This document shows positions 48,395 to 58,602 of a stretch of 64,000 bases of DNA, one piece after another. How positions within the stretch are numbered: position 1 is the first letter of the stretch; every line of letters starts with the position of its first letter. The position numbers and the translations under genes were made by a program. Source of the stretch: Oikopleura dioica. Its lineage: Eukaryota > Chordata > Appendicularia > Copelata > Oikopleuridae. The notes under the pieces were generated by a model, which had not been told where the DNA came from, made no database searches, and saw only the letters and a program-made list of their open reading frames with translations. The stretch covers positions 2,671,001 through 2,735,000 of the forward strand of contig OU015567.1 of assembly GCA_907165135.1 (NCBI GenBank), written 5' to 3'.

Positions 48395-49071
48395 TTATTT
48401 CACAATCTCGGGAGGGGAAACTCTAGTTCGACAAAAAAAAATCCGCTGTTTGAAAGATAAAATGTCCTCGGAAATTGACAATTTGCTCGAGCATCAGTGA
48501 AATATTTGGATAAACGATGTTTGTCCAAAACGCGACTGTTTGCTGATCAGAGGCTTTTTTGCTTTTGTATGACTGTAGCTTCATTCTGACTAGAATAGCT
48601 TATAGTTGCATATAAGAAACTGTTTATTAGACTTTATTCTTGAATTTTACACACTCAACAGTTGGATTCAAAGAAAGATATTGTCTTTAATTCAGCTCTC
48701 ATATAATTATTTCTCAAATAAAAAGATTCTTCTTGAACTTTTCGTAGTGCACTTTTTATGAGAGCCGTTCATTCTATCCTCCGAATAATTGCTGGGAATA
48801 TTGCTTTTTTGCTTCATCTTCTTCTCCGATCGTTTTTGATCAAGTCCCCTGTTTTTCATATTTTTGAATTTAATTTCTTCATGAGCTTTTGAGCCTTTTT
48901 ACAAGATATTTAAAAATATGCCAATATTCCTACAGAGTAGGCAGGAAACACCAAGGGCGACGATTTGGACGAAACCGGCCGAAACTGATATGCTCAGCAA
49001 AAGATTCTAAAAAAAAAGATTTGACATTATGTACAGAACAAGGTAGAAGGTATCATAAATGCCGACCGAAG

Positions 49072-49218
49072 GTGTCTGGAACCGAAAAAAAATTTCGACA
49101 AATTTCGTGTGAAAAATTCCCAACCAATCAGAAGCCGGGATTCGGCAATCCACCCAATCAGCAGTCGAGTAGCCGCCCACGCAAAATTTGTCGAAATTTT
49201 TTTGTCGGTTCTAGACAC
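49072..49218. repeat. Short inverted-repeat element (MITE-like), 147 bp
   Basis: The left arm GTGTCTGGAACCG plus an A-run and ATTTCGACAAATTT faces the right arm AAATTTGTCGAAATTTTTTT and then GTCGGTTCTAGACAC. The arms match over about 35 bases with a few differences. The core holds two CCAATCAG motifs. Target duplications are not obvious. Confidence 0.6.
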
Positions 49219-49292
49219 TATCCCGGTTTAAGATAACTATTTTAGATACCAGTAGGCTATTTTTACTCAAAAGTGGATAATTTAACATTATT

Positions 49293-49989
49293 TTAAGGGA
49301 TCCCCCCCCCGATTTCGTCAACTTTGACTCCGAACTACTTTTTTTAGGGCTGAGCTTTTTACAAGGATAAGGGCTCATTTTGAAGCCCGTTTTTTAATGA
49401 ACAAACTCTAGTATAGAAATTAATTTTCATCAGGGGGAACACCTCGAAAAGACGGGCTGAAAACATTGATACTCGCGAAAAACCCCATTTTGGGCCATTT
49501 TCAAAATCGAACTAGTTTTTTCTGCTCTTAGATAGAGCCCTTAATCAATAACAACTGTCTTCCTTGATCCCTTATCTACAATCTCTAGTACAGGCATGTG
49601 ATTCTGTCAAGGATTGTAGAATTTTTCTTAACAAGATGTTTTTCAACTGATTTTTGCCATTTTTACGACTTTCCATGCTCTCTAGCGCCTTTTCGTGGTT
49701 AGATATTTTATTAAATCTACTTTTTTCTAATTCAGTTTTTTCTAAGCTTTCTAAAGAGCCCTTATTCATCTGATTATGTCGACTTTGAAAAGTCGAAAAA
49801 ATTGCGAATTTTTTCTAAGTAAAATTTTTCATTAAAATAAGCCATTTTCAAAGCTTTGTCACGGTTAACCACGTGACGGACCCCCCTTGACATAATATAT
49901 GAAAATGATCGCCAAACAACGGAGAATCCAAAAATATATCACACGAAGGCTTTCGATGATATTTTTCAAATCGGGAGGGGATCCCTTAA
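49293..49989. mobile_element. piggyBac-like MITE (TTAA ends), 697 bp
   Basis: TTAA at 49293 is followed by GGGATCCCCCCCCGATTT. The right end reads AAATCGGGAGGGGATCCC, then TTAA at 49986-49989. Inner sequence is AT-rich without a transposase frame. A second TTAA element starts 13 bases further on. Confidence 0.72.
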
Positions 49990-50001
49990 TTCAAAAATAA
50001 C

Positions 50002-50773
50002 TTAAGGCTATAACCTCTCTTTTGGCCTCTTCGGAAAACCGACTACCCTTGGTCGATTTCAAAAATTAAAAAGACTCATATACTCAAAATCTATCGTAGA
50101 TTTCAGAAATGCTATCAAAAATTAATTTTTCATTTGAAATTTCGACTTTACAATCATTTAAAAAACGCCGATCGGTTTTCCGAAGAATTTTACCATTACA
50201 GAGGCAGATTTTTTTTGATCAATTAATAGATTAAAGCCTTCTCTACAATCCCTATGGAAAAAATCTTCGAAATCTCTTCAAATTTTCATTCTAGGGCCAT
50301 GTTAGTGCTGGCACCTGAGGATAAAAATGCGCGTGGACGCGCTGCGCGGAGTGCTTTCCTCCAGGCCAAAAAGAGAGCGCTGTTGGCGAGCGTGTGAGTC
50401 AAGCGATTCATCGCGCTCTGATTGGCCGCGTGGATCTCAAGCGTCCGTCTATAAACAAAAGAGATTTGAAAGAAGAGAAAATTATAATCATAATTTAGAC
50501 AATTTCTTGATATTTTTTCCAAAGGGATCATAGAATATGCCCTACTTAATATTATTGTCGGATTTATTCTACCTCAGAGCTTCCAGTTTTCTCGGAAAAC
50601 CGATCGGCGATTTTTGAATGATTCTAGAGCAAAAAATTACCAGAGAAAAGTATTTTTTGATGGCATTTTTGAATTCTTTTGGAGAAATCAAGTATGTTTG
50701 CCCTTTAAATTTTTGAAATCGACCAAGGGAAGTCCGTTTTCCAGAGAGGCCAAAAGAGAGGTTATAGCCTTAA
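50002..50773. mobile_element. Long-armed TTAA element with GC-rich core, 772 bp
   Basis: TTAA at 50002, then GGCTATAACCTCTCTTTTGG. The right end reads CCAAAAGAGAGGTTATAGCC and TTAA at 50770-50773. The inverted arms are long (about 200 bases each, imperfect), for example GCCGATCGGTTTTCCGA near 50170 against TCGGAAAACCGATCGGC near 50592. Between the arms sits an unusual GC-rich core (about 50290-50450) with open frames on both strands, unlike the AT-rich cores of the other elements. No transposase motif was seen. Confidence 0.7.
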
Positions 50774-51052
50774 TTCTTTTTGTTCACGCTATTTCGAGAA
50801 ATAATTTAACAATAAGAAATAATATTTTATTTCCTGTATCGTCTATCTGGAAGAGGTCTTTTGAGGATATTCTTATCGGAAAAGAGCTTTCTTTCTGAAC
50901 CTAAGGTGATAAGTTATCAAATTTTGCGATATAATCGATAGCACGATTTTATCAAAGAAAAACAGTCCGACAAGAGTTAGATTATATAGATGTTCAACAA
51001 TTATCCTTTGAGCATCAATTTTCAACCAGATTATCAATTTAATTGTACTTAC

Positions 51053-52318
51053 CGAGTAGACATTTATTCGATCCCCACAGCCATAATCGTTGCTTATTTC
51101 TCCATCATCCGGGCAAAATTCAAACAAGAATTGTTCGCTTGAATTTGTCGGAATGATCGTTTCATTAACGCGAGATTCGGGAGAGCAGCAGGTTTTTGGA
51201 ATCTTTCCGAAAAATCGAGTTTGGTTGGAAAATGTCGTCCAGTCGCTGATTCCGTTGATCCCGCAGCATTGGAACTGAAAAAAATAGACTCTTGGGATGA
51301 AGTTTGAATGATTACCAATTCATGAACATTATCCCAAAGTTGCTGAACAACGGGAGCTCCAATTTGAATAATCTCCACGGGAATTTCACCACTTTAATGA
51401 GTATTAAACGGCTGAGAATTATAATACTTATTTCTTCATTAAAACTACTTATTCATTATTATTCATCTGCTAGAATAAACTAAAGGATCTCGAATTTACT
51501 TAAGTAGCAACTTATGTTATAATTGAAGCATTATGATCGCAATTATGATAATCCTTCATTTCCTTTTATCACTTAAAACCGGTCCTTTTCCAGTCATGCG
51601 TGATTAAATTATCAATCCAGTCGTTGTTTTCCCCATCACCTCCTTTTTTCTTCTGCTAGAAATTGAAGTATATAGTTGTCTTTATTGTTGCAGCACCTGA
51701 GTTTCTTGAGATATCGTGCAAAACTTAGGAACAGTCGAATTTTCAGCCTTTAAAGTCCTCAGCTCCGTTTGATCACAACTTTCAGCCGCGTTCCAATTTC
51801 ACTCGATATTATGTATAGAAGATAACCAAAAGATTCTATGATCATATTTAAAAATGCGGGTTTCCTGTAGCGATAGATGTTGAGGCTTTGGTTGACGAAT
51901 TGGCGCGCTTCAGAAGCATTGAGGAAGATAATTGTCCCAGCAGTCAGCTCAATCACCAAAATTACAAAGATGATTGTAAAGAACTTAAAACATTAAAAAA
52001 GAAAAACATCAAAGAGTAAAGTTTACCAAGCTCAAGAGGCATTTATTCTCACGGAGGGCACCGTAGCAGCCGAAAAAGCCGATGATTGTGAGGAGTCCTC
52101 CGGATAGAATGACCAAATACAGCGCTAGAAATTAGTTTAACATTGGTTTAAACAAGGCGAGGTACCTTTGTTTACAAGGGAAAGCTGCTCGACCGATTCA
52201 ATGATTTTCGTAAACTCGGAGCTCATTTTCATCGCCATAAAACCGCATGTTAGCAAAAGAACCCCTGCGATGAAGAAAATGAAATTGAAAGTAAAGACTG
52301 AGTATTTGAGACATTTTG
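51053..52318 (-). CDS. Tetraspanin, first and last exons unresolved
   Basis: Membrane scaffold protein. TM1 exon (from 52318): KCLKYSVFTFNFIFFIAGVL. TM2 exon: LYLVILSGGLLTIIGFFGCY, then the conserved GALRENKCLL. TM3: FFTIIFVILVIELTAGTI. The large extracellular loop contains FQCCGINGISDW (the CCG signature), PKTCC and YGCG, ending INVYS at 51053. The join from RYS to GEIPV uses an intron (51392-51864) that begins GA instead of GT; reading on instead gives a truncated product. The exon with the start codon is not found (an acceptor lies at 52319). A convincing TM4 exon is also missing between 51053 and the element ending at 50773. Confidence 0.82.
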
Positions 52319-52968
52319 CTGTTCACGCCTTTTTCAACGCTGCAATATTTTTTTTGAAAAATTTTGAAAAAAACGGGCCTGAGGATTGTTGCATTTTCTC
52401 TATTTTTCTGAGCTGCGACTTCTCCTCCTCCTTTTTTTCGCTGTTTTTCTCATTTTCAAACTTGGCAAGTTCGTTGATTTGATTAATTAGCTCGAGTGCT
52501 TTTTGAAGTTGTCGTCCATTTGATCTTGCGTATTTACGTCAGCCCTTTCCCGTTTTCAGCCTTTTTTTGAGTCTGTCGATCCTAAAATCGACTATCTTCA
52601 TCAATCATCATAAAAATAAGTCGACAATCTTTGGCCAATCAAACTAAAAATAAAACAAAAAAGATGCATTATGAGATTTCGCGCAAAACGTATGTTTAAC
52701 CTTAGCTTTGAAAATATAAAGAAAAATCTTTTGTTTTGATTTCGCGCCAAGCGTAAAAAAAATTCGCCCGGACAATTATTTTTTTCGAAGATTTGGCGAG
52801 TATCAATGTCAGTTTACGAGAAAGTTCAGAAGTGAAAAGGAGCTTAGATTTGATTTTTGGGCGATAAATTGAATCGTAAAATCGCCGCTCGTAATTCTCC
52901 AGTGACGAAATGAGAAGCCAGAGAGGAGAGAAAAGTTGATAGCTTAAACGCTTTCCGAAAAAAAACAG
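52319..52968. other. Gap between divergent genes
   Basis: About 650 bases. The missing first exon of the tetraspanin and the promoters of both divergent genes should lie here. Candidate ATGs exist (for example on the minus strand near 52525), but none gives a supported splice. A 133-codon minus-strand ORF overlapping 52702-53103 has no motif. Confidence 0.35.
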
Positions 52969-55900
52969 ATGAAGAGAAAATCGCTGCTGGATTTTCTCAT
53001 CGCTCTGGCGATTGGGTAAGTTGTATTTTTGAAGACCCAGGGTCCCAAGTTCTTCATCTTCAGATTTCTCATTGGCGACGTCTTGCAAGCATACCTCAAG
53101 CAAAAACGCTGCCTTCCCGAGCTCATCCGCGCCCGTCTCGAGTCAAAAGCCAAGCTTCGATTTCAACCCTCAAATTTTGACCTCCAAGAAGCTCCAGAAG
53201 TTGACTTTGGCATTTCAAACTCACAATCATCTTCTGAAGAAAATAATTTTGATCGAATCCGGCAAGAAATTGGGGGAAAGAGAAAGAAACGAGTTTTTAT
53301 TGCTATTCACTCAACGCCTGATTATTTGCTTACTCGTGGCCAGGAAATGCTCCAAAAAGGAATTTTCTAGTCTTTAGTTGTATCATCATCCCATTGGCAT
53401 TCAAAACAAACCCTTTTTCGAGCTTTTAAACAGGCAATAAAAGACACCTGGCTCCAAGAAATCGACCCTCGAATCGCAACCGTCCGTTTTATCTCCTCCC
53501 CCGTCCCAGGTTTCCCGACTCTAACCCTCCCTGGCGTCGACGATTACGCCTACCCGCCGCAGAAAAAATCATTCAAGCTCTATGCATACTTCAACTCCAT
53601 CGCCGACGACTACGACTGGTTCATCCGCGTCGACGACGATCTCCATCTTCAGTTCGATCTTCTTATTCAATTTTTGAACAAAATAAACCCGGACGAGCCG
53701 CATTACATTGGAGGAACTGGATTTGGAAGAAATGCTGATGATTATATTCCTCATGGCACGGCTTTTTGCATGGGCGGCTCTGGTGTCATCTTTTCTCATA
53801 AACTTATCAGAAATTTGAGACCCTATCTGACGACATGTATAAAGGTATCATGGAAGCATTCTCCATATTCCGTATCTACATAAGAGTTTCTTAGAATTGT
53901 CAACATAACGACAGATTGAGAAAAATTATCCAACAAAATTTGCTTGTAGAGTTATGCTTTTTTACTCAAAATTCTAGAACCTGATGACCGAACACGAAGA
54001 TGTAGAAGTTGGCCGCTGCATTTGGACTCATTTGAACATGGACTGTACCAAATCTTACGAAACCAACGCAATCCTCCATCAAAACTGGAAAAAGCATGTT
54101 GCACCTGGCGAAATCGGCTACAAAAACGACATCGACGCCGAACTCGACCTCGACGACAAAATTCTCCGGAGCGCGATCACGCTACATGCTGTCAAAAATC
54201 CGTCTTCTCAAATTTCCGTCCGAATGAGAATTCTGCGACATCGAGGAGAACTTATGTTCAACAGGACTCAGGAACTGCAGAAAATGATCAAGAGCTCGCA
54301 CGGGCGAATGAAAGAGCAGATGAATGGGTGTATTTGGGATTATGTGAAGAACATCGATACGAAATACACGACAAGTTTGTTCAGTTTGGATCCGATTCCG
54401 CAGCTGAAATTGGTTGAGCCGTTTTTGACTGCGATTCGACAGCTGAAATATGTGAAGAAGGACATGACTCTCAATCACATGCTCTATCAATGCGTAACAA
54501 GGTAATCGTATGAAGTATGGATTTATTATCACGGTTAATATTTGTAAAAGGCAGTACTATTTGATTCATCAATATAAAATAGTTTTTATTGAAGGAGGAA
54601 ATGCATGCACAACAATTTGATATGCTCACGATTCATTTCAAGACAAAATTATCTTCATCAGTAGTCTGATATTTTCAGCATACGTTCAATTCACTTATAA
54701 TTCTGGATGACTCTAAAGTTTCATTTAAAAATCAAATCTTGCAACTTCTGATATTGAATCTCTAAGCGATTCTTCGTTTATATCTACAAAAAATCAATCC
54801 TCCCCCCTGCTTGGTTTCGATTTTTGATAGTCTTGATTTGGCCCCCTTTCAAGCGTTAAATTTAATTCGGTATTGATTGGCATACAAATCCATCTTCTTC
54901 TAAAACTTGGCTGATACAAGGGCATTTTGGGCCTTTTTTTTGACAATTCTTCAAGCAGTTTGCATGCCACCTTAGATAAATGACGAAATACGGAAAGTTT
55001 CGGTATTTGAATTTATTTGATCATCCTTTTCAAGAAATCTGAAAAATTAAGAGTATGTGCATATTTGATTGTCTGATTATCATCAGATTCAATTAGAATA
55101 CTTTTATCGCCACCGCGATAGCCAAAATACCCACTATTATCGTGATGCTCAGTGGTAAATAAGTATAAATCTTCAATATTCTGCTGTCAGATCTAAACTG
55201 ATCTTCAAACGATATCAATTTTGAATTAAGTTTGCTTATGTTCCAACTATAATTGTCAATTTGATTTATCAAATTATTCATTCTTTCTTCAAATGAAGCC
55301 ATAAGTAAAGCTTGGCTCTCAATTTGACGCATTTTTTCAAGATTGATGTTTTCAATCAGCTCATCATGTTTGTTTTTCATTTCGAGCTGCTCCTGTTTTA
55401 TCTTCGTCAGCTCGGCTTTAATGAGTTGAAGCTTGCCTTCAATAATCTTGTCGGTCGCCGATTCAATTATCCCTTGAATTGCTTGATTTTCACTCTCAAT
55501 TGTCATCAATTCCACTTTTTCTTCGAACGCATTTGTTCTAAGATTGTGATTTTCGACTTGATTCTCAAAATCCGCCACTTTTTCAATGAGTTCTTCATTT
55601 TTCTTTTTCAGCTGGTATTGTTCTTCCTCGTAATTGCCTATCTTGGTCCTGTAGAATTGAAGTTTGCTCTCGATAATCATTTCGATCTCTGCCTTTGAAA
55701 GGTTTTGAGATTCATGAGAACGCGAGTCGTTTTCTCTGTCATATGTTACGATGCTTTCAGAGTATTTCGAATTTTGCGACATTTCTCAAAAAATTATTTT
55801 CGTCTTTATAAATTATTAATTGAACAGAGCAGTAGTCTTAGCTTCAGTATTTTCCCTTCAACAAAAGTACAGTCAGATGTCAATATTTACGCTTAACAAA

Positions 55901-58508
55901 AGAGTTTGAAGAGTCTTGTATGAAATAATTGCCCTTTTTCCACACACGCGATATTGAAGACCGCCATTGCGAGTTCTTAAATCAAATTTCTAGCGACATG
56001 AAGGCCTATTTACGATCCTTTTACGAGCTGTCTCGCTGGCATTTGACGATGTTTTCTCAAAAAATCTCGTCCTCATCCTTTTTTCGCGAGCCAACGCCTC
56101 TTAAAATCGACTTGGAGAAGAAAGCGCAAAGATCTGTTACTTTAATTGTACCGCTTTTTGGCCGAATGGACAATTTCAAACGCTTCCTTGGTGTTTTCAA
56201 AACTCTGACAGAAACAGACGATGATCTCAATCTAATTGTTTCACTCTCTGGAACGCCTGAAGAGCGATTTTCTTTGATCGACGTTATTCAGTCAATTTTA
56301 CCGACGACCTCGTATCAACGAGCCGTGAAGGTGATCACGTGCAATATTCCGTTCAAGAAGGCCGATTGTCTTCAAAAAGGAATCGATCTGTTGAAGGGGG
56401 AAGATTTGTTCTTCGTTTACGATGTGGACCTGATTATTGATCAAGGTTTCTTGAGGAGGATTCGAGCTGTGACCGAGTCGGAAGTTTACTTTCCAGTTTT
56501 GCTTAGTCAATTCGAAGCGTCGAAGAAAAATGGACCAGGGAACGGTTGACACGCGCTTTTTGCATTCTTTTCTAAATTGCAATTCTTTGAACAAGTCTCA
56601 ACCATATTAAAAGAGGTGACAGAAACGAACGGCTTCTGGCGAACCTGGGGTGTTGGTCCTGTAGCCATGACAAAGAAAACCTACGACTCATCAGATCGCT
56701 ACAATCAAACCATCTCTGGCTGGGGAAATGAAGATACTGAGTTGTACGAGAACTTCATCACCAAAAAGATAAAATTTTCCCGCTCCCGCGACGCTGGAAT
56801 CTTTCACCCCTGGCATGCGAAGAATTGCGAAGGCCTGCCCAAAGAAACAACGCAGTATTCTGCTTGTGTCAAGGTCAATTTGGAACACAGGATGAATTTG
56901 AAGAAGATGGGAGATATTCACCTGAAAAACTCGAATAAATTCTTGGAGTTTTTGGAGACGGATCAGATGATTGTCTCGCCTCCCATGCCTATCAACAGGA
57001 AAAAAGCGGTGCTGGTAAGCGAGAATATTCTCTTAGTTTTACTTTCAAGTATTGAATATTTTTAATTGATAGAGGATTAATTGGATTTTCCGAATGGATG
57101 ATTCTTTTCAAAATTGCAATACTTTGATAATATTAAATGAAAGAAAAAAGACGGCAGTATATAATCGTTTTTGTAGCTCCTGACGTTTGGAAAGTCTGGT
57201 GATGACTTTATCGGTGAGATCTTCAATTCGCACGAAGAAGCGTTCTACATCCACGAACCCCTGCATCCGCTCTACAAGCTCGGTTTCAAAAGCAGCTCCG
57301 TCATTCCCCGACTCAACCTTCTCGGCAACCAGCTCAGCTGCAACTTCGAGGATCAATACGACCAGCGCCTCTCCTGGGCAAAATACTCGCAAGACATCAC
57401 CGCCGACCAAAAACTCGACCAACACGGCAACTTTCCTTTTCGAAGCAAACATCGAAAGCTCTGCGCTCCGCCCTTCTGCCATTTGGATCTTTCCGACGAT
57501 TTGAAAAAGTGTGAAAGTGTTTGTCCTCCTGCGAATGTTGAGCAGCTCAAATCAAGCTGCGAGCCCTTGGTTACGGTGGCTAAGGTTATCAGATTTGTGG
57601 AAATTGAGAAGATAAAGAGCATGGCCGTGAGGATGAACCTTGACTTGAAGATAATGTTTTTGACCAGAGATCCTCGGGGTATTTTGGAATCAAGGAAGAG
57701 TTCAAAAACACTTAAAAATTATAAGTTACAAACCGATTTAGCGAATTTTCATTGAGAAGAAAATATGAAAGCATATTCTTCGATCAATGATTAAAGGTTT
57801 TCAAATTAAGGAATCTGCATCGAGCTAACTCTCATAGATTTAGTACCAGAGTTTCGCTCGGCTAGTAAAAATAAAATTCGTTTATGTGTAATTAAAAAGA
57901 AATTTATGATTTCTTTTAATTTTTAATCGAAATAAAATTTGAGCTCTTTGAAGACTCACAAAAACAACAGGCAACTTTGGCCCACTAGTCGCTACCGATG
58001 ATAAAATAAATTCGATGGATTTCGTCTGCAAGCACACAGAAAAAATCCTCAGTCAAATTCAAAACGACCCTTGGCTGAGCTCCCGATCGCATATTATCCG
58101 ATATGAAGACTTTGTGATGAATAGAGGAATTGAAACTACACAAATTCTGAGACATTCTGGATTGGGTTCGGACTCGAAGGTCAAGGCTTACATTGATGGG
58201 TTGAATGTTGATCAGAAAAGTGTCAACAGCTGGATGGAAAATTTGCAATCAAGGAAGAGTTCTCGATCACTCATCGACGATGAGCATTGTCATAAAAAAG
58301 CTTTATGGGGTTTTTCTTTTAAAAGATCCCTTTCGATCAATTCTAGAGCTCGTCAAACAGCGCTGTTGCAAAAATCCAGCAAATGTGCGAGTCACCAATG
58401 CGGCGCCTCGGCTACCTGCCCGTCACTTTCCGACCTACCTCGACTGAACTTGGCGGCAACGACAACATTGACTCGTTCAGTTTCGAAGGAAACACCTATC
58501 TTGTCTAA
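52969..58508 (+). CDS. Chondroitin synthase fused to carbohydrate sulfotransferase
   Basis: Type II Golgi enzyme of roughly 1,090 residues. Exons: 52969-53015, 53064-53343, 53434-53844, 53978-54501, about 55945-56544, 56623-57014, 57177-57699, 57971-58308, 58347-58508. The start MKRKSLLDFLIALAIGFLIG is a signal anchor. Domain 1 is the GT31 glucuronosyl domain of chondroitin synthases (DYAYPPQKKSF, RVDDD, FCMGGSGVIFSH, TEHEDVEVGRC). Domain 2 is the GT7 GalNAc domain (VYDVDLIIDQ, GFWRTWG, GWGNEDTEL). Domain 3 is a CHST-type 6-O-sulfotransferase: phosphosulfate-binding site LLTFGKSGDDFIGEIFN, 3'-phosphate site RDPRGILESRK, C-terminal RYEDFV and CESPMRRLGYLPV. The sulfotransferase exon has an in-frame stop just upstream and no own start, so it must be spliced to the synthase. 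Introns 53344-53433 (GA-AG) and 58309-58346 (GG-AG) are non-canonical. The exon 5 acceptor in the long intron is unresolved. Confidence 0.87.
55093..55782 (-). CDS. Coiled-coil, tail-anchored protein nested in an intron
   Basis: Intronless open frame of 229 codons lying antisense within the long intron (54502 to about 55945) of the chondroitin synthase gene. It starts MSQNSKYSESIVTYDRENDS. The body is a long Glu/Lys/Ile/Leu-rich coiled coil with two similar halves (KIGNYEEEQYQLKKKNEELI and AELTKIKQEQLEMKNKHDEL). The C-terminus is a single hydrophobic helix (YLPLSITIIVGILAIAVAIK) with three or fewer residues after it, the layout of a tail-anchored membrane protein. An internal duplication of about 80 residues is likely. 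There is no family name; SNARE-like or structural roles are guesses. An intronless nested gene could be a retrocopy. Confidence 0.7.
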   Translation of the reverse strand: MSQNSKYSESIVTYDRENDSRSHESQNLSKAEIEMIIESKLQFYRTKIGNYEEEQYQLKKKNEELIEKVADFENQVENHNLRTNAFEEKVELMTIESENQAIQGIIESATDKIIEGKLQLIKAELTKIKQEQLEMKNKHDELIENINLEKMRQIESQALLMASFEERMNNLINQIDNYSWNISKLNSKLISFEDQFRSDSRILKIYTYLPLSITIIVGILAIAVAIKVF

Positions 58509-58602
58509 GGCTACAACTGTTTGTATTCTTTTATTGCCGAATAATAATAATAATAAACTTCCCTACTACTAAAAGCATGCAATAGAACTTGTTCAATGAA
58601 TC

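Larger units (their letters stand above)
48395..50001. other. Element-rich intergenic region
   Basis: No gene is supported between the PLAC8 start and the composite element at 50002. The stretch contains a 147 bp inverted-repeat element (49072-49218) and a 697 bp TTAA element (49293-49989). The remainder is AT-rich with short ORFs only. Confidence 0.45.

Noticed and set aside
31014-50773. An autonomous piggyBac transposase within or near the TTAA elements
   Set aside because: None of the four elements has a long open frame or DDD-type motif; all look non-autonomous.
55312-55698. 128-codon plus-strand ORF rich in Phe/Leu
   Set aside because: Complement of the coiled-coil gene's Lys/Glu/Asn codons.
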